A stretch of 64,000 nt of DNA, from NCBI GenBank assembly GCA_000697055.1, contig JNDT01002335.1, positions 1 to 64,000 of the forward strand, given 5' to 3'. This document shows positions 10,290 through 20,300 of the stretch, in pieces (the first letter of the stretch is position 1; every line of letters begins with the position of its first letter). The notes beneath the pieces were generated by a model, which worked only from the letters and a program-made list of their open reading frames with translations, had not been told where the DNA came from and did no database searches. The translations under genes and the position numbers were made by a program. Source of the stretch: Saksenaea vasiformis B4078 (taxonomy: Eukaryota; Mucoromycota; Mucoromycetes; Mucorales; Saksenaeaceae).

Positions 10290-11060
10290 TTGCAATGGTG
10301 CTATATAATTCAGCCTACAGCTTCATTTTTTGATCTTTATGACACGGAGCGCGAGAGACAGGTTATAACGCAGGAGTTAAGGGAGATAAGAGATGACACA
10401 TCGACTTCTAAAGCTCACAGCAACTAATGGGTTACCTGAATGGGCTCCTCTGTAAACTTCTACGTTAAATTGAAGCGGAAACTCGCCTGCTTTGCTGCAA
10501 ACATTGGACGAACTCGAAAGACATGTGCGCAAGCGTCTACACAATTTCGAAGAGGAATTAGAGCTTGACTGGGCCCAGAGGCCGATCCAGTTGGCTATTC
10601 ACTATTCCGACGATGATACTTTCCCTTGTCAGACCAGACAGAAGGTGACATTATTCGTCGAGTGCGGAATTTAATCGATACAGCTTTTGACGATCTCAAC
10701 ATCGACATTCGTACATAAGTGCATGCATTAAGATGATAAATTATAATTGTAGGATCATTCATCTTATTTATCTTAAGTTGGGAGATGGGGAACCTCGCAA
10801 GCGCCATGCGACAAAGTATTCACAGCCACAAAACGGGGCTTCCTATTGAAGTGTCTCCATAATGAGCCCGAATGTAGCGAAGCTGACAAGGAAGACGAGG
10901 GCGATGCTGGGACGAAGGAGATCAAGGAGCTTGTCTAAATGCCCAAAAACGATGGAAGACGTAATGATGCGGCAATTGTCAAAGAATTTTCCACAGTGCC
11001 GCCATGAATTAACTATCGTCGGCTTTATTTATTCGACTACAGCGTGCGCGCGTTATTATT
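10290..11060 (+). pseudogene. Lineage-specific gene, copy A (split by the LINE)
   Basis: This is homologous over about 700 bp to the copy at 14385-15180 in the same orientation. Shared peptides include LDELERHVRK and FEEELELDWAQ. A one-base deletion near 10600 relative to copy B shifts the frame, and further stops follow. The LINE insertion separates it from its upstream part. Flanking non-coding sequence, including the intron after the DIDV exon, is also shared, so this was a DNA-level duplication. See copy B for the family description. Confidence 0.65.
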
Positions 11061-11282
11061 GTGCTCTTGGTGAGGAGAAAGGTCGATAACATAACCGAGA
11101 ATATGCTTAAATCGAATTGGACATCCACCATATTAAATTATTATTTCTATTGGCTCATTGAAAACAGATCGTTCAGTATGGTACCCAGATAAAGATTTAT
11201 GGACCATCGTCTTTTACATATGATCGCATTGTACTAGCACATGTAGCCAATCTTCATTTCCTTTGTGTGCGTTGATAGAGCT

Positions 11283-11400
11283 GGATGTGCACTACCTTTA
11301 ACCGCAGATCAAACATAAATGCCCTTAAGAAATCTTTACGCATGCATGAATTTTGAGCGAAACCAAGAGAATATCTAACGTAATGCATTACTCGATGTAC
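11283..11400 (+). repeat. Dispersed repeat R2, copy 1
   Basis: This segment begins GATGTGCACTACCTTTAACC and matches 16418-16535 (GATGTGCATTACCTTTAACC) over roughly 80-115 bp. The shared features include a CCTTAAG block and a GAGCGAAAC block. Its function is unknown. It lies just before an R1 repeat here, whereas at 16.4 kb it lies after one. Confidence 0.55.
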
Positions 11401-11409
11401 CGTTTATTG

Positions 11410-11625
11410 AGATATGTTTTAGGCTGCACTAGATAAATGTTGGGTCCCGAAAGAACCAATCTTGCGCTGAAAAGAAAATGAACAAACGTGGTTAGCATGT
11501 CAGTTATGGTAGAAAAGGCATTTCTTACTTACTTGAACCTGATCCCTCCCATGGACGCAAAATTTATTGAAGCTGAGTAAAACATATTTCATGGTTAGTA
11601 AATGAAGGGATGTGACGATATCTTT
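11410..11625 (+). repeat. Dispersed repeat R1, copy 1
   Basis: This is one of four diverged copies in the window (also 15690-15915, 49305-49525 and 55860-56062), all in the same orientation. Shared anchors, in order, are TGCGCT, a TACTTAC block, a GATC-CC-ATGGACGCAAAATTTATTG block, and ATGGTTAGTAAATGAA. On the opposite strand the anchors could read as a short coding segment followed by a GTAAGT donor, so R1 may be the relic of an exon of a repeated gene or an element end. Confidence 0.6.
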
Positions 11626-11899
11626 TACCGCTTTTGCCGGATGCTTCCCTTGGGAGATACTTGGATATACCGCCTTTCCTATTGCACCACACATGGTGCT
11701 GGTTGTCGTAAAAATCACCTTCTGAACTTAGGCTCAGATTCGCTGGACTCGTACGGTTACGCGATCTTTACATCGTTTTCAAGACTGCATATTTTCGTTT
11801 TTCAGCTAGTTTCCCAAATGTTGGATTGATAAAGAAGACGAATAAGATGTAACAAAAAGATTTTTTTGACATCCGTCTAAATTAGGAAGGTCAAATTGT

Positions 11900-12358
11900 A
11901 TGACGGAAATTCTGTGCCCATGGCAAATTGCGCAAACAATGTTACCTCACGACAAAACGGACAGTAAAAAGCAGCATAGCTCAACTCGACGCTCCAGAGC
12001 TCGGAAGGAGCGCTCCAGCAGGAGCACCAGGGAAAACGAGTTTGGAATGACGACCTCAGAAACATCGAAGACAACATTCATGGACGATTATACGCGAACG
12101 TATTTGCAATCTATTCCCGAGAAAGACGCTATCCAGCTCCTTGCTTTATATTATTCAGTTGATACCTCTCGATCGCTGAATGACATCCTTCACACAATAG
12201 AACAAAAAAATGTCTCGTCTCTTCCGCCGCCCCGATCGAATTACCAGTGCGCGAAATGCGGTAGTCGTGAAGTGTCGTTGCATGAAGTGCAGACCCGCAG
12301 CACAGACGAAGGCGCGACTATCCTTCATGTTTGCGGCGCGTGCGGGGCAACCTTTTAG
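11900..12358 (+). CDS. Small protein with a TFIIS-type C-terminal zinc ribbon
   Basis: This 152-residue open frame has a basic Ser/Arg-rich N-terminus (residues about 23-45) and a short predicted helical part. Its C-terminal zinc ribbon is CAKC...CGAC, with TRSTDEGAT between the cysteine pairs. That arrangement matches the ribbon of TFIIS and RNA polymerase subunits RPA12/RPB9, where the RS-DE acidic hairpin stimulates transcript cleavage. Known TFIIS also has domains I and II before it, absent here. It may be a truncated paralogue, a domesticated or mobile-element gene, or of viral origin. The start could also be the ATG at 12047. Confidence 0.55.
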   Translation: MTEILCPWQIAQTMLPHDKTDSKKQHSSTRRSRARKERSSRSTRENEFGMTTSETSKTTFMDDYTRTYLQSIPEKDAIQLLALYYSVDTSRSLNDILHTIEQKNVSSLPPPRSNYQCAKCGSREVSLHEVQTRSTDEGATILHVCGACGATF

Positions 12359-12789
12359 AATCGCCAGCGTAGAAGGTTGCCGTTCCGTGTGTACACGCCG
12401 TTGCTATATCACTGCGGGAAAAAATCGGTTAATTTTGGTTAAATTTTTGATTAAATGGTTAACCGAAAAGTTGGGGGATTAGGAACCTAATACCCAGAAA
12501 TGACCGAGATGAAATAACCTGAAAATGACCTAAACGTTTGGTCGAACTAACCAGGAATAACCGTAAACGACCAAAAAAATATGGGTGTATTTTGATAGTA
12601 AAAATAGTGGTTTGCTACGAATATTGGTACTTTTGTAATACGTATCGGAATCATACAGCGTGTTTTGGTGCTAAATACAACAGTATCTGCTTCTTTATTT
12701 ATAATATATTCTTCACAATTGACTACATTATTGCTGTAGCGCTTCATGGAATTTCTTTCTATTACTGAGGATCAGATGGAACGAGCTAT

Positions 12790-13790
12790 CCAGATGCTTC
12801 TGACCATTCTAATCCAGCATCCCTACAGATAGTGTCAGTATCGGATTACTTATGGCGATCGATATCTCTCACCTTTATCCACTGCATCCTTGCTCCTCTT
12901 GCATTTGTGGGCAGACAGCTGTCTACCCGGGGTGTATCGATGGCAGACCAGACACCACTTTTGACGGTTCGCAAACGGAACGAGGACATGTCAAAGCCCG
13001 CAGCAGCCCCGCTGGGATTGCATCGGGGCATCGATCTCCAACTCCTTGCTAGCTGATATATAAGGCATGACCTCTTCGGCGAAGTGTACGAATGGCGAGA
13101 GACCTAATTGTCTAAAAAATTCTGCAACGGCGGTGTTGATCAACGATGCGGATCTCAGTACATATAATTGAGCAGCTGCCTGCATTTGTCATGACGGTGT
13201 ATTCTCCCGGTTTTGTCTGAAGTCGTGCAGCAGGTCGCCGCGCATATGCAGCCGGGTCCGTTACAGCTCCGATCAGTAAGTGCCTGCACCTTTGCCATCC
13301 TTCGATAGGCTTGATGAGTTCAGCATGGCTAATCTTCAGATAGTCGCGCACCCATCTTTCGGAAAAGTCTTGATCTTCTATTCAACGCCGAACACGCGAC
13401 TTGTGCGACGTATCCGCTGAAATCACCATACACTATACATTAAATGTCATGTGGCAGCCATTGACGACAGTTCCCATCTGCGGTCCCCAGCGGACCAATA
13501 CCATTCCGTACGATGGTAACTTTCCCCTGCATATTTTTCAAAAACATAGAGTTTTTTCTATGAGACGTCTTTTTTCTTCCCCTCTTGCTTTTATTTGCAT
13601 TATCACGTCCACATCTCTCTCAATAAAGGTGAGTTTCCACGATTGTAGCATTATCATTGTAGTTTTATTGATTATACATGTATCACCATCGTAGCCACTG
13701 TTCTATAAGACCGTTGACCATGTCCGCGCCTCCGCCGTTTTACGACTGTGACTTTTGCTGACACAAGTAACCTCACAAATGTTCATTAAT
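12790..13790. other. Stretch with decayed minus-strand coding traces
   Basis: Several minus-strand open frames (12846-13031, 12991-13185, 13112-13351) follow each other with small frame changes and have protein-like composition (for example SHAELIKPIEGWQRCRHLL). I do not recognise the family. They may be one eroded gene. No plus-strand gene is convincing. Confidence 0.25.
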
Positions 13791-13806
13791 TCCTGTTCAT
13801 GTCATA

Positions 13807-14073
13807 GTGTTTGAGCCTTATTTACGAGAATCGGCAACGCCAAAGTTGTCAGAATTCGTTAAAGAATATAAATATTCAATCGCCGCCTACCATGAGAAAG
13901 GCGATCGAGTGGCAGAAATTTGGGCAGCTCGATTCGGGAGAGCACTTGCGTTTCACCACCGCGATTTGCCAAAAAAGGAAAGATCAGCATTTTTAGACAC
14001 ACCCGATGTTGACTGGGGTGACTTGGCGCTGGCAATTTTAGAAGTAGGAATATCGAAAGAGCGCGGGAACTGA
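13807..14073 (+). CDS. Hypothetical protein, possibly first part of copy B
   Basis: This 88-residue open frame (MFEPYLRESATPKLSEF start) contains DVDWGDLALAILEVGI. I do not recognise it. It lies directly upstream of the lineage-specific copy B in the same orientation and could be its 5' exon or a separate small gene. No signal peptide or membrane segment is visible. Confidence 0.3.
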   Translation: MFEPYLRESATPKLSEFVKEYKYSIAAYHEKGDRVAEIWAARFGRALAFHHRDLPKKERSAFLDTPDVDWGDLALAILEVGISKERGN

Positions 14074-14156
14074 GGAAGTACTAAACAAGCATTTAGGCGG
14101 AAAAAGCGGGCAGCAACAGAGACGCACCGGCAGCAGCCACCATCTCTGGGGCGTCG

Positions 14157-15507
14157 TTGCCAAGTTCCAAGAGAAGTAACGGTAGCAACAGTAGCACCAG
14201 CAGCGCCAACTGTATGCAACAGGTCACGATGACCTTTCTTGATGAATTTCGCAGCACATATTCTGCCATGAAGAATGAAAAAAAATGGAAGTTGAAAAGC
14301 GGAAATACTGTAGAAGATAAACTCTTCCAATTCGGTCTGAAAAGACAGCATGAGCAGTATGTAAAGGAAGCACAGTAGTTCCATGCCCAGTGTTCTAATA
14401 GCGCTACGTAGTTCAGCTCATAGCTTCATTATTGATCTTTCCGACTCGCAGCTCAAAAAACAGTTTACAACGCAAGAGTTAAAGGAAATAAGAGAAGAAA
14501 ACGCACATCCGCTCCCTAGAAACTCGCAGCAACTGATGGATTACCTGAATGGATTCATTGAACTAGTATGTAAACTCACTATGTTTGAATTGTGACGGAA
14601 GCTCACCTGCTTTACAGCGAACGTTGGACGAAATGGAAAGGCATGTGCGCAAGCAGCTGTATAGTTTCGAAGAGGAATTTGAGCTCGACTGGGCGCAGAC
14701 GTCGATCCAGGCAGCGATTCGACTATTCCGAGGAGGGTACTTTCCCTTGTCAGACCAGACACAAGGTGACATTATTCGTCGAGTGTGGAATTTGATCGAT
14801 ACAGCCTTTGACGATCTCGACATCGACGTTCGTAGGTAAGTGCATACATGAAGGTGGCAACTTTAAATTGTAGGATTACTCATCCTATTTATCTTAAGTG
14901 GGGAGAAGGAGAGTTTCGCAAGCGCTGCGCGACGGAATATTGACCGCTCAGATGGCACGCGTAAAAAGCACGGCCATAAGACGGATTTACTGTTTAAGTG
15001 TCCTCAGGGCGAGCTTGGATGCAGTGAAGTCGGCAAGAAAGATGAAGGAGATGCAGGGACGAAGGAGATCAAGGAGCTGGGGCTTAAATGCCCGAAAATG
15101 ATGAAAGACATGATGTGGCAGCTGTCAAAGAACTTCCCCCAGTATCGCCATGAATTAACTATCGTCGGCTTCGTGATGATGGGTAACTAAATTATTGGTT
15201 TAGTATCCGATAACGTATTCGACTATTGTTTATAGGCTTAAAGCTACGCGCGCTTGTACTAGATCGGCCATCGGTCTACGTTTGCCGTATTCAGAAGACA
15301 TCGCCACTCTTTTTCCCCAGCACTGTGGATACATTGGGCAGTCAAATCGGAGCGATATTGGCATTGACCATGCAAGTGAAGCAGCTGGTCCTCACGACCC
15401 TAAATATGATTAAACAGCCAACGTCAGTAGCCAACCAGAGGTATGAGGAGACCGACAATGAAGATGATGAATTGCCATCCTGCCCGATGACACCGACGCC
15501 TCAATAA
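14157..15507 (+). pseudogene. Lineage-specific gene, copy B (nearly complete)
   Basis: This can be read as a multi-exon gene: WKLKSGNTVEDKLFQFGL, then HSFIIDLSDSQLKKQF, LDEMERHVRK, DIIRRVWNLIDTAFDDLDID. An intron at 14837-14899 follows, then KTDLLFKCPQGELGCSEVGK, GTKEIKELGLKCPKMMKDM and VGFVMMG. After a further intron ending near 15234 comes LKLRALVLDRPSVYVCRI and a tail ending at 15507. I associate this order with a repeated Mucoromycota family of unknown function. The D...E.G..E...TKE spacing is reminiscent of PD-(D/E)XK nucleases, but that is speculative. A stop and frame change near 14376-14390 leaves open whether it is intact with an unrecognised intron or already a pseudogene. Confidence 0.55.
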
Positions 15508-15689
15508 ACATGCTTATGTTCCTTCTCTTTTCCATCCCATGCTTCGATTTGCAAATCCTTTTTCTATGCACTAGTTCTTGTCGTTCATCTTCTATGATAC
15601 GCTTCTTATCTTTTTGTTCCACAGCATTTGGGCCCAATCTACTTTTCATGTCAACATAGGCAGGCCGATAGGTTATACTACTGTTTATT

Positions 15690-15915
15690 AAGTCAATTTT
15701 TACGCTGCTCTATGTAAATGTTGCGTCCATCATAAGTCATATTTGCGCTAAGGGATGAAATATGCGGTTATCGGTATATAAATTGGCGACAAGATAATAC
15801 TCTACTTACATCAACTTGATCCGCACATAGACATCAAATTTTATTTGAGCAGTATAAAGCTCCATTCATGGTTAGTAAATGGAAGACGCTTTGGTGTCTT
15901 TTTACTTATGCCCGA
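15690..15915 (+). repeat. Dispersed repeat R1, copy 2
   Basis: This is the second R1 copy (see 11410-11625). It keeps the ACATAGACATCAAATTTTAT and CATGGTTAGTAAATGGAA anchors and lies about 180 bp past copy B of the lineage-specific gene. Confidence 0.6.
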
Positions 15916-16047
15916 AAAGTGCTCCTATCCATTGGTGGCACGTAGCCCGCATCTGGCGCGGTGCGAGAGGTAGGAGAGACTGTACTGACAAGGCTGCCAG
16001 TTTGGTTCTTAACGCCGTGCAGGGCTTGAAGCGATACAATGTCTGCT

Positions 16048-16420
16048 GAACAAAACGCAGGAAGAAATGAAGGGAAGGTTCAAACAATGCATCCTGAACG
16101 AAAGTCGCAACCGTTACGAGGGAGCCGGGGCAAGAGCACATAGGCAGTCCCCCCAACTATGCAGTAACAACTACTCGGCTCAGTTCTGTCAAGGCATGAA
16201 GCGTCGACAGGTAGAACCTTGTACGTATACACAAAAAAAAAAACGGAACAAAACGCAGGAAGAAAAGAAGGGAAGGTTCAAACAATCCATCCGGAATAAA
16301 AATCGCAGCCATTACGAGGGAGTTAGGGCAAGAGCACATAGGCAATCGTCCCAGCTATGCAGTAACAGCTACTCGGCTCGATTCTGTCAAGGCACGAAGC
16401 GTCCACAGGTAGAGCCTGAT
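16048..16420 (+). repeat. Tandem direct duplication, period about 198 bp
   Basis: Two units of about 172 bp start GAACAAAACGCAGGAAGA at 16048 and 16246, separated by a short A-rich spacer. They share most positions, including GGGAAGGTTCAAACAAT, GGCAAGAGCACATAGGCA and CTATGCAGTAACA. The units are similar but not identical, so the duplication is not recent. No coding function is apparent. Confidence 0.75.
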
Positions 16421-16535
16421 GTGCATTACCTTTAACCGCAAATAAAAGATCAATAGCCTTAAGGAGTCTTTAGACATTGCGCACGACTTGCGAGCGAAAC
16501 AAAAAAGTCAGCAAGCAAACCTCAGAATTTTTAAA
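16418..16535 (+). repeat. Dispersed repeat R2, copy 2
   Basis: This is the second R2 copy (see 11283-11400). It abuts the end of the second tandem unit. Confidence 0.5.
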
Positions 16536-16754
16536 ATCTTCACCTGCAACATGCGACGAAGAGGAAATTTCATGCAATGCATTAGTCGAAAGGTAATGCT
16601 TCACATTTTCCGGGCGTTTGAACATGAATGTTTGTTGTATGGTTGTCTTGCCGCCCGGAGTTTGATTTTATCTCAAAGTGACGTAAAATAAAAAATTCGC
16701 CACGAACCAAGTGTCGGGTCGGGACCTACCTGAGGAGGAGAAAAAGAACGAAGG

Positions 16755-17116
16755 ATGGATGGCCAACAACAGCAGCAGCAACATACGCGATCGCCTACAG
16801 ATTTCTTAAATAATGTGATCGGACGACATGTTCTTGTCAAACTGAACTCTGGCATCAACTACAAAGGTGATAATCATACAATGGATGACAGCGGCTGGCT
16901 CTGACCAGTGTTTCTTTTAGGCGTTCTGGCATGTCTTGACGGTTATATGAACATCGCACTGGAAAATACAGAAGAATACGTGGATGGCAAATTGAAGAAC
17001 AGATATGGAGATACGTTTATTCGAGGAAATAATGGTAAATCACGAGAAAAGTTCGTCAACACGTTGCTCATACTGCTTTTGTAGTGTTGTATATTGGTGC
17101 AGATAACTCGCGATAG
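16755..17116 (+). CDS. LSM6: U6 snRNA-associated Sm-like protein LSm6
   Basis: Three exons (16755-16866, 16921-17034, 17085-17116) encode 85 residues. The Sm1 motif is NNVIGRHVLVKLNSGINYKG, the Sm2 motif ends NNVLYIGADNSR, and the middle reads LACLDGYMNIAL and YGDTFIRG. This is the standard LSm6 pattern and length. LSm6 is part of the Lsm2-8 ring on U6 snRNA in the nucleus and of Lsm1-7 in cytoplasmic mRNA decapping and decay. A short Gln run (QQQQQ) near the start is a local oddity. The ATG at 16755 gives the expected N-terminus. Both introns have GT-AG ends and keep phase. Confidence 0.93.
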
Positions 17117-17332
17117 TGATAATAAAAATGGATAATTAAGAGACACACATATACAGTTATTAGATTACGGTTACAACGCTTTTTTTCAGGTGTGGGCAGC
17201 TCTTTCTAATGAGCCATGGGATTAGCATTATCCTGTCCATGTATAAAAGAGCGAAGATACAAGATTTTATTTACATTCTTCTTCATTTTTTTCTTAAAAA
17301 AAAAGGAATTTCCCGTTCTTTACATAAATCAC

Positions 17333-20300
17333 CTACTCAAATTTTGCCTTCTTTGTTGAATCATTATCCTACAGAATTCCCATATGTCAGCTCCCCGAGA
17401 CAACTACTCGTTGCGCGCGCTGACTTACCTCAACAATGCCTTCAGCATCACGTTTGTTGCTGTTCATGCTGGATTTGATAGCTTCCGTCGTTTTCAACCC
17501 TTTTGCTGCACAGAGCTTGTTAAATTCAGCCTCAATTTCTTCACCCATCTTGTAAACAATATCATCTGCCAAATTGAACGTATAACAATTGACAAACACC
17601 TGGTTGGCATCCCGCAGTAGCTGCTCTGGTTCCGTATACTTGGATCCCTCGAGTTTCTTGCGAATCGTTCCAAAATCCATGGGTTTCTAAATGAGAAAAG
17701 AAGTGAGCACACCTGCAACTAGCGAACTTTGGGAGCACAGTTTACCTTGATAATATCAAAATACGTCGGGATTTGAAGCAGCACCGTATCCACTGGTGCA
17801 CCGAACGGATAGTACGAAGGGTGTATTTGAAGTTTATCCAGGACAGCTTTATATTTCCGCAACTCAATCTTGGCAGGATTGGGAGACGATGATTTTGAAG
17901 AGGACTTGGGTGATACCTTCACCGATTTAGTTCCATTTGAAGCGTGAGATGGTGAAGGAGATGCAAGTTTCAACTGCTCCTCTTTCGCGCGGATATTAGG
18001 TATCTCTTTGTTAAAGATCCCTTCGAGTATTTTTGCATTGCGAGAAATAGGATGTTCGAAACCATTAAATGTGTAGCAATTTGTGAAAACAAGCCGCACA
18101 TCGTTCTCAACGTCTTTAACCGCCTTGTACTCACCAGCCTTGAGATTTTTGGAACTAGACGCTCCCGTTTTAGCTCTATTCTCTATAAAAATAGAGGGGC
18201 GTGGTGATTACTTACATGGTACCAAGATCCATAGGATTTTTGATAATAAGCGGGTAATGAGGAATGTTAAGGGCCACAGGATCCACCTAAGGATAACTTT
18301 GTGAGCAACATGAACACTTCGCTGTCCAGACGACTTACTGGTTCCAGAAATCCGAGAGACGCTTTGTGATCCATCAACTTGTGGACCAACGACTCAAGTT
18401 TCACCTTTACGGCTGGAGGAAGTCTTTGTGGTATGTCTACGTCCATGGAAGACGACGTATCCTCGACTACAGGAGTTTTCTTTTCTTTCGGTTTCTTTGA
18501 GCTTTCTGGCCGGGCAGTAACCGGGTTCGGTGCCTTTGCTGACACATGATTCGTGGCTGCAACTTTGGCCGATCCTGTCGACGTAGCAGATCCAGGAGAC
18601 TGCTTCGATCGAACAGGAGCAGCTGCTGCAGCCGCCTTGGCTTTGTTGCGCAATTCTTTGCCCACATTTTGATAGTACTTCTCCAGTTTCTTGCCCTGCT
18701 CGTAAGCATAGGTAACGGAACTGTTGTAGGTGAAGCAATTGGAAAATGTGAGGCGGATATCGGCGTCCACCTGGTGCAGACTGGTGTATTTTCCTGACTC
18801 GATTTTTTCACTGATCGTTCGCAGATCCATCGGTGATTTGACGACTTGTCGGTAGTCAGGGAATATATCGCAATCAACAGGTTCATTAAACAGCGGCGCA
18901 GCCTCATGGGCCATCAGTTTCCCGATAATTTTTTGAGCCAGACGTTTGTCTTCTCCCTTCAGAGCATTAGGATCTCCAAACTCAGCAGACCATATCTGGT
19001 TGGTAAACGCTTCCAGTGCTTGGCCTTGCTGTGCAACCCATGATGACGAATCGTTGAAACGGTAACAGTTCCAGAAGATTTGTCGGATATCCTTTTCAAA
19101 CTCCCAAATTGTGGAGTACCGATTCTCCTTCAGATTGCGGCGGACAGCTGACAGATCCATTGGTTTCTATAGTACCCATGACCATCAATGTCTCTGACAG
19201 TTACTGCTTTTGGAAAACATACCTTTATGATCTCGTAGTACTGTGGTATGTTGAGCGCAGCAGCATCCACCTACGTAACAAAAGCGGTTAGTTTTACTGT
19301 TCAGACCACAAATTACCACATGCATACCGGCTCATAAAATGGTTGTGATGCTTGATGTTGCCAAATTTTCCCTAGGATGCGTTCACATTGTTTCTTGTTA
19401 TTATCATCCATTTGAGGATTAATGGCTGCAGGCTTGGATACATGGACAGACGTGGAAGGTGAAGCTTTTGCAGAACTGGTGTGACTATCGTGCGAAGATT
19501 TCGATGATGATGATGATGGTGATGCTTGCGCATTTTCGCTTGAAACGAGCTTCGTCCTCGGGGGTGCAGCCGGTGCAGTCTTTGTGTGCTTAGCGGCCTG
19601 TGGCTGCGGTTCAGGTGCAGGGCTCTCCTGAGGTGCATCCACAGACGTTCTACGCAGGTGAGCAAAGTAGACGTCCCATTCATTGTTGTACAGTTCTTCT
19701 AGTTTTTTCGCTTCGTTGTAAATGTAGAAATTAGGCGGATTGAACGTGTAGCAGTTCTTGAACATCAGTCGCACGTCGTCATCGAATTGTTGCGGATTGG
19801 AGTATTTGTTGTTCCTCAGCTTGGCTTTGATCGTACCCAAATCCATAGGATTCCTGATGATATTCCGATAATGTGGAATACCCTGCTTGATAGGATCAAC
19901 AGGACGCAAGAATTCAAATGCATGCGGACTTTCCATGGTCTTGGCCAAAATGGCCGCAAGTTTATCTTTTTCACTCTTCTCCCGCTCAGGTTTAGGCTCC
20001 TGCTGGGTCCTAGGAGGCGTGGAAGTGGACGATGCGGCCTGCGGCTGTGGAACAGGCGCCTTTGGTATATGCGCCTTTGGAGCGTGTGTCTTCGGTGCAT
20101 GTGCCTTTGGTGCGTGCGCCTTGGGTGTAGGAGGCGTCGGTTTTGGAGTGACAGTAGAAGGCTCACCGACCGGCCGCACCTGTTTAGCAGGACTCTCCAC
20201 AATCGTCATGTTCTGACTTTCTTCGCGCTCCTTGCCTTTAAGCAGTGCTAGTTCCTTTTCGAATACAAGTTCCAAAGTCTGTCCTTCATTGTAAACGTAG

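Noticed and set aside
12420..12475. GGTTAA-rich stretch resembling telomeric repeats
   Set aside because: The units are irregular, do not match TTAGGG-type telomere repeats and lie inside a gene-containing region.
19787..20251. Plus-strand 154-codon frame opposite TAF2
   Set aside because: Antisense of the PKAHA-type linker and bromodomain 2; low-complexity composition explains the open frame.
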